From contig NZ_LR130785.1 of NCBI RefSeq assembly GCF_900626135.1, positions 901,241 through 965,240 on the forward strand: a stretch of 64,000 nucleotides of DNA, given 5' to 3'. Source of the DNA: Senegalia massiliensis (GTDB lineage: Bacteria; Bacillota; Clostridia; Tissierellales; SIT17). This document shows positions 46,109-55,704 of the stretch, piece after piece; within the stretch, counting starts at the first letter, position 1; each line of letters begins with the position of its first letter. A program made the translations under genes and the position numbers. The notes beneath the pieces were generated by a model. The model searched no databases and was not told the origin of the DNA. It worked only from the letters and a program-made list of their open reading frames with translations.

Positions 46109-48733
46109 TTGAGTTCGGAATTGTGGTATAAAAAGAAACCTGAAGAAGTTATGGATATATTGAAAGTTGATCCTAAAATGGGATTATCAGAGGAAGAGGT
46201 AATAACACGAAGAGAGAAATATGGTTCAAATGAATTAGAAGGTAAAAAAAGCATAACTCTATTTCAACGATTTATAAATCAATTTAAAAATTTCATGGTA
46301 ATAATACTTTTAGTAGCAGCAATAGTATCTGGAGCATTAGGAGAATATAAGGATACTATAATAATAGCAGCAATAGTATTATTAAATGCAATACTTGGTT
46401 TAGTTCAAGAAAACAAAGCTGAAGAATCATTGAAAGCTTTAAAAGATATGTCTAAACCTACTGCAAAAGTTTTGAGAAATGGTAGCATATTGGAAATAAA
46501 CTCTGGAGAAATAGTACCAGGAGATATATTAATATTAGAAGCTGGAGATTACATAGCAGCAGATGGTATACTTATTGAAAGTGCAAGTTTAAAAGTAGAA
46601 GAATCAGCTTTAACAGGAGAGTCTGTTCCAGTAGATAAGGATTTAGAAATTCCAGAAGGAAAAGATATTCCTATAGGGGATAGAAAAAATATGGTGTATT
46701 CTACTTCTTTAGTAACTAATGGAAGAGGAAAAGTTATAGTAACTGAAACTGGCATGGATACAGAAATAGGTAAAATAGCTAAAATGATAGAAAGTCAAGA
46801 AGATTTAGAAACTCCACTTCAGAAAAAGTTAGATCAATTAGGTAAATATTTAGGAATAATAGCTCTTGCAGTATGTGGAGTAATATTTTTAGTAGGATAT
46901 TTCCAAGGTCGTGGAGTATTTGAAATGTTTATGTTAGCAGTATCCTTAGCTGTAGCAGCTATTCCAGAAGGACTTCCAGCTATAGTTACTATTGTACTTT
47001 CTTTAGGTGTTCAACGTATGATAAAGAAAAATGCAATAATAAGAAAACTACCAGCAGTAGAAACACTTGGAACTGCTTCAGTAATTTGTTCTGATAAAAC
47101 TGGTACACTTACACAAAATAAAATGACTGTAACTAAAGTTTATACTTATAATAAACTAATTGATTCAGAGGATGTTAATATAGAAAATACAGATGAAGAA
47201 CTAGCTGTTATGGCAGGACTTATGTGTAATGATTCATCTATTGAAGAAGATAATGGAGAAAAAAAGGCTATAGGAGATCCTACTGAAATAGCTTTGATTG
47301 TATTAGGTAGAGATAAAGGTTTATATAGAAAAAAATTAGAAGAAAAAATGCCAAGAGTAGAAGAAGTGCCATTTGACTCTGATAGGAAAATGATGAGTAC
47401 AATTCATGAAAAAGAAAATAACTATAGAGTATTTACAAAAGGGGCAATAGATGTAATATTAGATAGATGTAAAGGTATATTAATAGATGGAGAAGTAAAA
47501 GATATAACCGAAGAACATAAACAAAAAATAATAGAAGAAAATGAAAGTATGGCTTCAAGTGCTCTTAGAGTTCTAGGCTTAGCATACAAGGATATAGAAA
47601 AAATTCCTGACAGAATTAATAGTGAATCAGTAGAAAGTGATTTAGTATTTGTTGGTATGAGTGGTATGATAGATCCACCTAGAGAGGAAGTTAAAGTTTC
47701 TGTAGAGGAATGTAGACGTGCTGGAATTAAACCAGTTATGATTACAGGAGATTATAAAATAACTGCCATTGCAATAGCAAAGGAACTTGGAATACTAGAA
47801 GAGGATTCAGAAGCTATAGAAGGAAAAGAAATTGAAAAATTATCTGATAGTGAATTAGCAGCAAATGTTGAAAAATACTCTGTATATGCTAGGGTTTCTC
47901 CTGAGCATAAAGTGAAAATAGTAAAAGCATGGCAAAGTCATGAAAAAGTAGTTGCAATGACAGGAGATGGAGTAAATGATGCACCGGCACTTAAAAGAGC
48001 TAATATTGGTTGTGCTATGGGTATAACTGGTACAGATGTATCGAAAGAAGCAGCAGATATGGTACTTACTGATGATAATTTCTCTACAATAGTTTCAGCA
48101 GTAGAAGAAGGAAGAAGTATATTTGATAACATTAAAAAATCTATACATTATCTTTTATCTTGTAATGTTGGAGAAATCATTGCTCTTTTTGTAGCATTAG
48201 TTATAGGAATGCCAACTCCACTTTTACCAATTCATATATTATGGGTCAATCTTATAACAGATAGTTTCCCAGCACTTGCACTTGGAGTAGATCCACCAGA
48301 ACCTGGTATAATGGATAGGAAACCAAGATCTTCAGATGAAAGTATATTTGCAGGTGGACTTGGGGTCAGTATATTTGTAAAAGGTATTGTAATAGGTGCA
48401 GTAACTATAATTGCCTTTTATTTAGGTAAAGAAGTAAATATTGAAACAGGTAGAACTATGGCACTTGTAACACTTGCAGTTTCACAATTTGCAAACAGTT
48501 TAACAATAAGATCTATGGATAAAAGTATGTTTAAGGTAGGGTTATTTTCAAATAAATATCTTATAGGTGCAATAGCATTATCAGCAACACTTTTACTAAG
48601 TGTAGTATTTATTCCACCTCTAAGGGATATATTTGAACTATCAAGTTTAGATGGAGTTCACTGGATTTATGTAGGGTTATTATCACTCTTACCTATGACT
48701 ATATCTGAAATATTTAAGAAAATACGAAATTAG
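46109..48733 (+). CDS. P-type Ca2+-transporting ATPase (PMR1/SERCA-like)
   Basis: 874 residues from TTG 46109 (AGGAGAGTGAT upstream). Motifs in order: TGES (actuator dephosphorylation loop), AIPEGLPA in helix M4 (Ca2+-binding Glu), CSDKTGTLTQNKM (phosphorylated Asp), KGAIDVILDRC, MITGDYKITA, GDGVNDAPALKRANIGCAMG, and late helices with LWVNLITDSFPALALG (Asn/Asp of M6). Ten membrane helices. It exports Ca2+ (or Mn2+) from the cytoplasm. The next gene lies three bases away. Confidence 0.93.
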   Translation: MSSELWYKKKPEEVMDILKVDPKMGLSEEEVITRREKYGSNELEGKKSITLFQRFINQFKNFMVIILLVAAIVSGALGEYKDTIIIAAIVLLNAILGLVQENKAEESLKALKDMSKPTAKVLRNGSILEINSGEIVPGDILILEAGDYIAADGILIESASLKVEESALTGESVPVDKDLEIPEGKDIPIGDRKNMVYSTSLVTNGRGKVIVTETGMDTEIGKIAKMIESQEDLETPLQKKLDQLGKYLGIIALAVCGVIFLVGYFQGRGVFEMFMLAVSLAVAAIPEGLPAIVTIVLSLGVQRMIKKNAIIRKLPAVETLGTASVICSDKTGTLTQNKMTVTKVYTYNKLIDSEDVNIENTDEELAVMAGLMCNDSSIEEDNGEKKAIGDPTEIALIVLGRDKGLYRKKLEEKMPRVEEVPFDSDRKMMSTIHEKENNYRVFTKGAIDVILDRCKGILIDGEVKDITEEHKQKIIEENESMASSALRVLGLAYKDIEKIPDRINSESVESDLVFVGMSGMIDPPREEVKVSVEECRRAGIKPVMITGDYKITAIAIAKELGILEEDSEAIEGKEIEKLSDSELAANVEKYSVYARVSPEHKVKIVKAWQSHEKVVAMTGDGVNDAPALKRANIGCAMGITGTDVSKEAADMVLTDDNFSTIVSAVEEGRSIFDNIKKSIHYLLSCNVGEIIALFVALVIGMPTPLLPIHILWVNLITDSFPALALGVDPPEPGIMDRKPRSSDESIFAGGLGVSIFVKGIVIGAVTIIAFYLGKEVNIETGRTMALVTLAVSQFANSLTIRSMDKSMFKVGLFSNKYLIGAIALSATLLLSVVFIPPLRDIFELSSLDGVHWIYVGLLSLLPMTISEIFKKIRN

Positions 48734-48735
48734 GG

Positions 48736-49206
48736 GTGATTACTATTGAGGTAGGGAATAAAATATTTAATTTTAGTTTAAATAACTCTTATAATGATGT
48801 AATTAGTATAAATAAATTATTGTTAAATGGAAATTTAATAATTGTTTTTTATCCTGAAAAGTTATTTAAGCACAATATATTAGATCTACAATCTTATCAA
48901 GAATCACTTCCTGAGATTCATAAATTAAATACAGATTTAATTTTAATAACTACAGGGTCAAAAGAAGAAATTAGGAATATTATAGAAGAAAACTTTTTAC
49001 AATATGAAGTATTAATAGACAATGGTTATAAAATATACAAAAAGTTTGGTTTAGATAAATTATTATCTTCAACTACTACCTTTGTAATTAAAAGTAATGG
49101 AGAACTAGTATTATCTTATACTGATAAAGATAATACTAGCAAATTATCTCCTGAAGAGGCATTAGATGGATTAAGAAATGATAATATTAGACAAAATTTT
49201 AAGTGA
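48736..49206 (+). CDS. Peroxiredoxin-like protein without cysteines
   Basis: 156 residues if GTG 48736 is used. AGGGGTGAT at 48732-48740 is spaced better for ATT 48745 than for the GTG, which lies inside it, so the start may be a rare ATT. The thioredoxin/AhpC-like core is visible: VGNKIFNFSLNN, IIVFYPEKLFKHNILDL (where peroxiredoxins have FYP-x-D-FT-VC-TE), and a C-terminal LLSSTTTFVIKSNGELVLSY strand. There is no cysteine anywhere in the chain, so it cannot be a peroxidase by the usual mechanism. It is likely cotranscribed with the Ca2+ ATPase. Confidence 0.65.
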   Translation: MITIEVGNKIFNFSLNNSYNDVISINKLLLNGNLIIVFYPEKLFKHNILDLQSYQESLPEIHKLNTDLILITTGSKEEIRNIIEENFLQYEVLIDNGYKIYKKFGLDKLLSSTTTFVIKSNGELVLSYTDKDNTSKLSPEEALDGLRNDNIRQNFK

Positions 49207-49341
49207 AAATTATAGAAATTTGCTAAAATATAAAAAAAATTAAATTTACTATGGATTTTTATACAATTCATGATAAAATATACTTAAGTAGGTTTAAAAA
49301 CTATGAAACTAACTATACTATAAAATTTTTAGGAGGTACTT

Positions 49342-50283
49342 ATGAGTAGAATAGTAATTGCATTAGGCGGTAATGCCTTAGGAAAAACACCGGAAGAACA
49401 GTTAAAATTGGTAAAAGATACAGCGAAGCCAATAGTTGATCTTATAGAAGATGGAAATGAAGTAGTAATAGCACATGGTAATGGTCCACAAGTTGGTATG
49501 ATTAACTTAGCAATGGAAGTTGCTTCAAGTGAAGAAGATGCTGTTCCTTCAATGCCGTTCCCAGAATGTGGAGCTATGAGTCAAGGATATATAGGATATC
49601 ATCTTCAAAATGCAATAGGTGAAGAATTAAAAAAGAGAAATACAAAAAAACCTGTAGCTACAATAGTAACTCAAGTTGTAGTAGATAAAGATGATGAAGC
49701 TTTCAAACATCCTTCTAAACCAATAGGAAGTTTCTATACTGAAGAACAGTGTGAAATTCTTAGAAAAGAAAAAGGTTATGATATGGTAGAAGATTCAGGA
49801 AGAGGATATAGAAGAGTAGTTGCTTCTCCAAAACCTGTAGATGTAGTAGAAAAAGAAACTGTAAAAGCTTTAATAGATAGCGGTCAAGTAGTTATCACTG
49901 TTGGTGGTGGTGGAATACCAGTAGTTGAAGAAGGAAATTCTTTAAAAGGCGTACCAGCAGTAATAGACAAAGACTTTGCTAGTGAAAAATTAGCTGAAAT
50001 AGTAGACGCTGATTATCTATTTATACTTACAGCAGTAGATAGAGTTTCAATTAACTTTGGTAAACCAGATCAATTAGATTTAGAATCAATGAGTATAAAA
50101 GAAGCTAAAAAATATATAGAAGAAAAGCACTTTGCACCAGGAAGTATGCTACCAAAAGTTGAAGCTGCTATGAAATTTGCAGAATCAAAAATAGGTAGAA
50201 CTACTATAATAGCTTCACTTGAAAAAGCTAAAGAAGCTTTAAAAGGTGAAAGTGGTACTAAAGTATATAAATCAGAAGAATAA
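49342..50283 (+). CDS. arcC: Carbamate kinase
   Basis: 313 residues, normal length. ALGGNALG near the start, HGNGPQVGMI, PFPECGAMSQGYIGY, VTQVVVDKDDEAF, VITVGGGGIPVV and ASEKLAEIVDADYLFILTAVD (quoted part VDADYLFILTAVD) are the family signatures. It converts carbamoyl phosphate plus ADP to ATP, ammonia and CO2. No arginine deiminase or ornithine carbamoyltransferase is in the window, so its carbamoyl phosphate must come from elsewhere; the FdrA/DUF2877 genes at 61.8-64 kb are a candidate source. Single-gene unit with AGGAGGT before ATG 49342 and its own terminator. Confidence 0.97.
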   Translation: MSRIVIALGGNALGKTPEEQLKLVKDTAKPIVDLIEDGNEVVIAHGNGPQVGMINLAMEVASSEEDAVPSMPFPECGAMSQGYIGYHLQNAIGEELKKRNTKKPVATIVTQVVVDKDDEAFKHPSKPIGSFYTEEQCEILRKEKGYDMVEDSGRGYRRVVASPKPVDVVEKETVKALIDSGQVVITVGGGGIPVVEEGNSLKGVPAVIDKDFASEKLAEIVDADYLFILTAVDRVSINFGKPDQLDLESMSIKEAKKYIEEKHFAPGSMLPKVEAAMKFAESKIGRTTIIASLEKAKEALKGESGTKVYKSEE

Positions 50284-50287
50284 TATA

Positions 50288-50323
50288 TAAAACACTAGGA
50301 TTTTTCCTAGTGTTTTTTTTATT
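50288..50323 (+). terminator. Terminator after carbamate kinase
   Basis: AAAACACTAGGA pairs with TCCTAGTGTTTT around a short T loop, then a T run. Confidence 0.9.
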
Positions 50324-50338
50324 GAAAATGTTACGATT

Positions 50339-50378
50339 TTGTTATACAATGTTTTAATATTATATAATATTAAAACAT
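50339..50378 (+). promoter_or_regulatory. pyc promoter with a perfect 30-bp palindromic operator
   Basis: TTGTTA (50339-50344), an 18-bp spacer and TATAAT (50363-50368). The left arm ATGTTTTAATATTAT (50349-50363) and right arm ATAATATTAAAACAT (50364-50378) are exact reverse complements with no loop. The dyad is centred on the start of the -10 element, as for a repressor site. Its sequence does not match the BirA, FapR or Rex sites I know. Confidence 0.7.
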
Positions 50379-50419
50379 AATAATGATAGAATTAGAATTC
50401 CAATGAAGGAGGAAATAAC

Positions 50420-53400
50420 GTGAAAAAATTTAAAAGAGTTTTAGTTGCCAATAGAGGAGAAATTGCTATTCGTATATTTCGAGCATGCCATGAATTAGGT
50501 ATTAGGACAGTAGCAATATATTCTCATGAAGACAGAAAGAGCTTATTCCGTACAAAAGCTGATGAATCCTACTTGATTGGGAAAAATAAGGGCCCTATTG
50601 AAGCATATTTAGATATTGATGAGATTATAAATCTTGCAAAAAATAAAGGGGTAGATGCAATACATCCTGGTTATGGGTTTTTATCAGAAAACCCTGAGTT
50701 TGTAAGAAAGTGTAATGAGGCTAATATAGAATTTATTGGACCAAGTGAGGATATGATGAAACAAGTAGGAGATAAAATATCTTCAAAAATTGTGGCTAAA
50801 GAAGTTGGTGTTTCTACAATACCAGGGATAGAAAAACCTATTAACTCAGAAAAAGAATTATTAAAATTTGCAGCCCATTGTGGATATCCTGTTATGCTAA
50901 AAGCAGCTGCTGGTGGTGGAGGACGTGGAATGCGTATTGTTAGAGATAAAGATGAATTAGTTTCTTCATTTCAAAGTGCAAAAAATGAAGCTAAAAAAGC
51001 ATTTGGTATAGATAGTATTTTTATTGAAAAATATCTTGAAAATCCAAAACATATAGAAGTTCAAATATTAGGAGATAAATCTGGCAATATAGTTCATCTT
51101 TTTGAGAGAGATTGTTCTATACAAAGACGACACCAAAAAATTATAGAGTTTACTCCAGCTTTTTCACTTTCAGATGAAAAAAGAAAAGCTATATGTGAGG
51201 ATGCAATAAAGATAGGAAAAGCTGTAAATTATAGAAATGCAGGAACAGTTGAATTTTTAGTTGATAACAAAGGCAATCATTACTTTATAGAGATGAATCC
51301 AAGAATTCAAGTGGAACATACAATTACAGAAATGGTAACAGGTATAGACATTGTTCAATCTCAAATATTGATTGCAGAAGGATATAGTCTAGATTCATCT
51401 AGGATTAATTTACCAAATCAAGAGAGTGTTGATGTACGTGGATATTCTATTCAGTGCCGTATAACAACAGAAGATCCTAAAAATAATTTTGCGCCAGATA
51501 CAGGTAAAATTGATGTTTATCGTTCGGCAAATGGATTTGGTATTAGATTAGATGGAGGAAATGGGTATACTGGGTCAGTAATTAGCCCTTATTATGATAG
51601 CCTTTTAGTTAAAACTATATCTTATTCTAGAACATTTGAAGATGCTGCAAAAAAAGCTGTAAGGTCAATTAGAGAATTTGCTATTAAAGGTATAAAGACC
51701 AATTCAGCTTTTTTAATTAATATACTAATGCATGAAACTTTTTTAAATGGAGAATGTGATACGAATTTTCTAGATAGTCATCCTGAAATCTTCAATATTA
51801 AACCTACAAGAGATAAAGAATTAAAATTATTGAAGTTTTTAGGCGAAAAAATAGTTAATGAAGTTAAAGGAGATAAAAAGGATTTTGATGTTCCTATGGT
51901 TCCTAAGTTAGAAAGAATAGATAATTTAAAAGGAACTAAACAGATATTAGATAACAATGGACCAGAAGGACTTGTAAATTGGATTAAAGATCAAAATAAA
52001 TTACTAATAACTGAAACTACTATGAGAGATGCTCAACAATCTCTTATGGCTACTCGCCTTAGAACAGTTGACATGATAAAGATTGCAAATGATACATCAA
52101 TACTTGGAAAAGATTTATTTTCTTTAGAAATGTGGGGAGGAGCTACATTTGATGTATCTTATAGATTTTTAAAGGAAAGTCCTTGGAAAAGACTAATAGA
52201 ACTTAGAAAAAAAGTTCCAAACATTTTATTCCAAATGTTACTTAGAGGAGCAAATGGAGTAGGCTATGCAAATTATCCTGATAATGTAATTAGAGAATTT
52301 ATAAAAGAATCAGCAAATGCAGGAATTGATTTATTTAGAATATTTGACTCATTAAACTGGTTAGATGGAATGAAAGTTGCTATAGATGAAGTTTTAAAAA
52401 CTGGTAAAATAGCAGAAGCTTCTATTTGTTATACTGGAGATATATTAGATAAAAAGAGAACTAAATATGATTTGGATTATTATATAAAATTAGCTAAAGA
52501 AATTGAAAAAACAGGAGCTCATATTTTAGCTATCAAAGATATGTCATCCTTATTAAAACCTTATGCTGCTTTTGAATTAATTACAGAGCTTAAAAAAGAA
52601 GTATCTATGCCTATTCATTTACACACTCATGATACTAGTGGAAATGGAGTAGCTACTCTTATAATGGCTGCAGAAGCAGGGGTAGATATTGTAGATACAG
52701 CATTTAATAGTATGTCAGGGCTTACTAGTCAACCAGCTTTAAACTCTGTAGTAGCAGCTCTTGAAAATACTAATAGAGATACTGGTATCTGTCTAGATAA
52801 TATCCAAAAACTTGATGACTACTGGAGTGCAGTAAGACCTGTATATGGGAATTTTGAATCTGAATTGAAATCAGGTACAGCTGAAATATATAAATATGAA
52901 ATACCAGGTGGACAATACTCAAATTTAAAGCCACAAGTTGAAAGTTTTGGGCTTGGCCATAGATTTACAGAAGTTAAAGAAATGTTTAAAAAGGCGAATG
53001 AAATGATGGGTGATATTGTAAAAGTAACTCCTTCTTCTAAAATGATAGGAGATTTAGCTATATTTATGGTAAGAAATGATTTAACGCCTGAAAATATCTA
53101 TGATAAAGCAAAAGGAATGAGTTTTCCTGATTCTGTAGATAGTTATTTTAAAGGTATGATGGGTCAACCAAAAGGTGGATTTCCGGAAAAGCTTAAAAAG
53201 CTTGTTTTAAAAGATAAAGAGTCTATTGACTGTAGACCAGGAGAATTATTACCACCAGTAGATTTTGAAGAGATAGAGAAACATTTAAAAGAAAATTTCA
53301 GAGTGGAACCTACTAAAAGACAACTTTTAAGCTATGCATTATATCCAAAAGTTTTTAGCGAGTATTTAAAATATATAAAAGATGAAGGTGACTTTACCAG

Positions 53401-53848
53401 AATGGGAAGTGATATATATTTCCATGGTCTAACTGTAGGAGAGACTTCAGAAATAGAAATAGAAGAAGGTAAAATACTAGTAGTTAAACTTATTCAAATT
53501 GGCAAGTTAGATAATGAAGGCTATAGAAATTTATCATTTGAAGTCAATGGAAATGTAAGAGAAATAAAAATCAAAGATAAGGCAAATAATATAATTGCAA
53601 ATGAAATATTTACTCAAATGGCAGATGTTGATAATCCACTAGAAGTTGGTGCTAGTATTCCAGGGACTATTTATAAGGTACTAGTAGAGGAAGGTCAGCA
53701 AGTTAAAATAAACGAACCTCTAATTATCATTGAAGCTATGAAAATGGAAACAATCATAAACTCTCCATCTAAAGGAATAGTAGGTTTAATTTTAGTTAAA
53801 GAACAAGATCAAGTTAAAAATGGAGAACTTTTAATAAAACTTAAATAA
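50420..53848 (+). CDS. pyc: Pyruvate carboxylase
   Basis: 1142 residues, full length. Biotin carboxylase domain (1-450) with KAAAGGGGRGMR ATP loop and FIEMNPRIQVEHT; carboxyltransferase domain (about 520-820) with TETTMRDAQQSLMATRLRT (quoted part TMRDAQQSLMATRLR), EMWGGATFD and HLHTHDTSGNG metal ligands; PC tetramerisation domain (about 830-1050); and a C-terminal biotinyl domain with EAMKMET, where Lys is biotinylated. It makes oxaloacetate from pyruvate and bicarbonate. It has a GTG start at 50420 with GGAGGAAAT upstream. It follows a strict palindrome that may be its operator. Confidence 0.98.
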   Translation: MKKFKRVLVANRGEIAIRIFRACHELGIRTVAIYSHEDRKSLFRTKADESYLIGKNKGPIEAYLDIDEIINLAKNKGVDAIHPGYGFLSENPEFVRKCNEANIEFIGPSEDMMKQVGDKISSKIVAKEVGVSTIPGIEKPINSEKELLKFAAHCGYPVMLKAAAGGGGRGMRIVRDKDELVSSFQSAKNEAKKAFGIDSIFIEKYLENPKHIEVQILGDKSGNIVHLFERDCSIQRRHQKIIEFTPAFSLSDEKRKAICEDAIKIGKAVNYRNAGTVEFLVDNKGNHYFIEMNPRIQVEHTITEMVTGIDIVQSQILIAEGYSLDSSRINLPNQESVDVRGYSIQCRITTEDPKNNFAPDTGKIDVYRSANGFGIRLDGGNGYTGSVISPYYDSLLVKTISYSRTFEDAAKKAVRSIREFAIKGIKTNSAFLINILMHETFLNGECDTNFLDSHPEIFNIKPTRDKELKLLKFLGEKIVNEVKGDKKDFDVPMVPKLERIDNLKGTKQILDNNGPEGLVNWIKDQNKLLITETTMRDAQQSLMATRLRTVDMIKIANDTSILGKDLFSLEMWGGATFDVSYRFLKESPWKRLIELRKKVPNILFQMLLRGANGVGYANYPDNVIREFIKESANAGIDLFRIFDSLNWLDGMKVAIDEVLKTGKIAEASICYTGDILDKKRTKYDLDYYIKLAKEIEKTGAHILAIKDMSSLLKPYAAFELITELKKEVSMPIHLHTHDTSGNGVATLIMAAEAGVDIVDTAFNSMSGLTSQPALNSVVAALENTNRDTGICLDNIQKLDDYWSAVRPVYGNFESELKSGTAEIYKYEIPGGQYSNLKPQVESFGLGHRFTEVKEMFKKANEMMGDIVKVTPSSKMIGDLAIFMVRNDLTPENIYDKAKGMSFPDSVDSYFKGMMGQPKGGFPEKLKKLVLKDKESIDCRPGELLPPVDFEEIEKHLKENFRVEPTKRQLLSYALYPKVFSEYLKYIKDEGDFTRMGSDIYFHGLTVGETSEIEIEEGKILVVKLIQIGKLDNEGYRNLSFEVNGNVREIKIKDKANNIIANEIFTQMADVDNPLEVGASIPGTIYKVLVEEGQQVKINEPLIIIEAMKMETIINSPSKGIVGLILVKEQDQVKNGELLIKLK

Positions 53849-53852
53849 TAAC

Positions 53853-53920
53853 AAGATCCGTCGAAAGCTCAAAATGATATACATTTGTTATCCTGAGCTT
53901 GTGACGGATCTTTATTTTTT
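53853..53920 (+). terminator. Terminator after pyc, derived from a palindromic repeat
   Basis: AAGATCCGTCGAAAGCTCA (53853-53871) pairs imperfectly with TGAGCTTGTGACGGATCTT (53894-53912) around an A/T loop, then TTATTTTTT. The arms resemble the AGATCC-TTCG-GCTCAGGATGACA dispersed palindrome of many anaerobe genomes. Confidence 0.75.
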
Positions 53921-53993
53921 TCTATACCTATTAAAAGAAACTGTTATCTGATATAATGATGTAGCTATAAAAAGTAATTTTGGAGGTTTTGTT

Positions 53994-55610
53994 TTGGAAA
54001 GTACAGTAGCTAATATATTAAAATTAAAAGGGTTTAATGGAGCAAAAATAATAGGTGGAATAAATGGAATTCATAATGAAGTAAAAAATGGTTTTCTAAT
54101 GGAAGTTCCTGATGTTTTTTCATATATTGAAGAAAAGTCATTGCTTGTTACAACTCTATATCCAATATATAAAGATGAAAAAGCAAAAGATGAATTAATT
54201 CCTAAACTAGCATCTAAGAATTTAGCAGGAATTTGTATAAAGCCTCAAAGATATGTACCAAGGATTCCAGAAGTAATGGTTGAACAAGCTAATAAATTAG
54301 GTTTTCCATTGATAAAACTTCCACAAGACGCAAATTTATCTAATTTGGTTAATGAAATATTAGAATTATCATTAAATAAGCACATAGGAATACTTAAGTT
54401 TAGAAATTTTGTAAATGAGAAAATGATGGAACTTTTTTTAAAAGGGGAAGGATTAAACACACTTATTGAAGAATTTTCTAGAATTATAGATTCACCTGTA
54501 ATTTTGTTTGATAATGACTTTAATATAAAATTAACTTCAAAAAATATTAAAGATAAATTAATTTATTTGGAGAATGAGCAATTTGTTAATGCTGAGAATT
54601 TACAATTAGTTGTTGGTGGAATAAAAATAGAACAAGATAATTATATAATAAATAGAATTAAAGCTGGTAATAACTCTTTTGGATATTTAATGGTGGTAGA
54701 ATGTAATAGAAAAGATGAAAATATTCTAGTCGCATTAAATCAAGCTTCATTGTTGTTAGCATCTGAGTTTCATAAAAATAGAGCGATATTAGAAAAAGAA
54801 AAAAATTATTTAAATTCTTTTATAAGAGAGATGCTTGAAAACAACATAAGTTCTAAAACAGAAGCTGTAAATAAAGCAAAGTCATTTGGTTGGGAGCTGG
54901 AATTTCCACAAGTAATAATTGATTTAAAATTACTTGTTCAAGATGAAAAAATTAAAAGGGAAAATTATGAAAAATTAATAGAAGAAAAAACTTTAGAAAA
55001 TATTATAAGTAAAAAAATAAATATTGAGTTAAGAAAAATTAAATCAGCACATATTGATGATTCATTAATTATATTTGTAAATGTAGGTAGCTTTGAATAC
55101 AATAAAGAAATATTGATGAATATTGCTACAACAATATTAAATGAGTTAAAGTATATGGGGAAAATTGGAATAGGAATATCTAAAAGAATAGAAAAAATAA
55201 ATGAATTACCACTTGCATATAAAGAAGCTAAAAATGGTATAGAAATAGGAAAAGCACTAAATAAAGATTCATTTTTAATTCATTATGAAGATTTCAGAGT
55301 AATAAATTTAATTAAAGAAATAAAAGATATAACATTATTAAAAAACTATGTAAATGAAAAGTTAGGAAAATTAATTGAATACGATAATAGTCATGATTTA
55401 AGTTTGATGAACACTTTAAAAGGAGTACTTGATACAAATTTCAACTTACAAAAAACAGCTAAAAATATGTATATTCATTATAATACGCTTAGATATAGAA
55501 TGGAAAAATTAAGAGAACTAGGAATAAATATTGATGATGGATTTGAAATAGGTGAAATAGTACTAGCTTATAATATATATATATGGTTTAAATCAAAAGG
55601 TGAGATGTAA
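53994..55610 (+). CDS. PucR family transcriptional regulator
   Basis: 538 residues from TTG 53994 (TGGAGG upstream). N-terminal PucR domain (about 1-125, GGINGIHNEVKNGFLMEVPDVF, quoted part GFLMEVPDVF; IPEVMVEQANKLGFPLIKLP), a middle GGDEF-like CdaR region, and a C-terminal PucR helix-turn-helix (LDTNFNLQKTAKNMYIHYNTLRYRMEKL region, quoted part KTAKNMYIHYNTLRYRM). PucR regulators control purine, ureide and related nitrogen catabolism. It sits immediately before the ring-opening and deaminase genes, so it is probably their regulator. The inducer is unknown. Confidence 0.9.
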   Translation: MESTVANILKLKGFNGAKIIGGINGIHNEVKNGFLMEVPDVFSYIEEKSLLVTTLYPIYKDEKAKDELIPKLASKNLAGICIKPQRYVPRIPEVMVEQANKLGFPLIKLPQDANLSNLVNEILELSLNKHIGILKFRNFVNEKMMELFLKGEGLNTLIEEFSRIIDSPVILFDNDFNIKLTSKNIKDKLIYLENEQFVNAENLQLVVGGIKIEQDNYIINRIKAGNNSFGYLMVVECNRKDENILVALNQASLLLASEFHKNRAILEKEKNYLNSFIREMLENNISSKTEAVNKAKSFGWELEFPQVIIDLKLLVQDEKIKRENYEKLIEEKTLENIISKKINIELRKIKSAHIDDSLIIFVNVGSFEYNKEILMNIATTILNELKYMGKIGIGISKRIEKINELPLAYKEAKNGIEIGKALNKDSFLIHYEDFRVINLIKEIKDITLLKNYVNEKLGKLIEYDNSHDLSLMNTLKGVLDTNFNLQKTAKNMYIHYNTLRYRMEKLRELGINIDDGFEIGEIVLAYNIYIWFKSKGEM

Positions 55611-55704
55611 GGGTTTTTAAATAAAGGAGTCCACAGTTTTAGACATTTTTTTCAGGGTAAAAATAAGATGTAGAATATTATGATAAATAATAGGGGAGAT
55701 AAAC

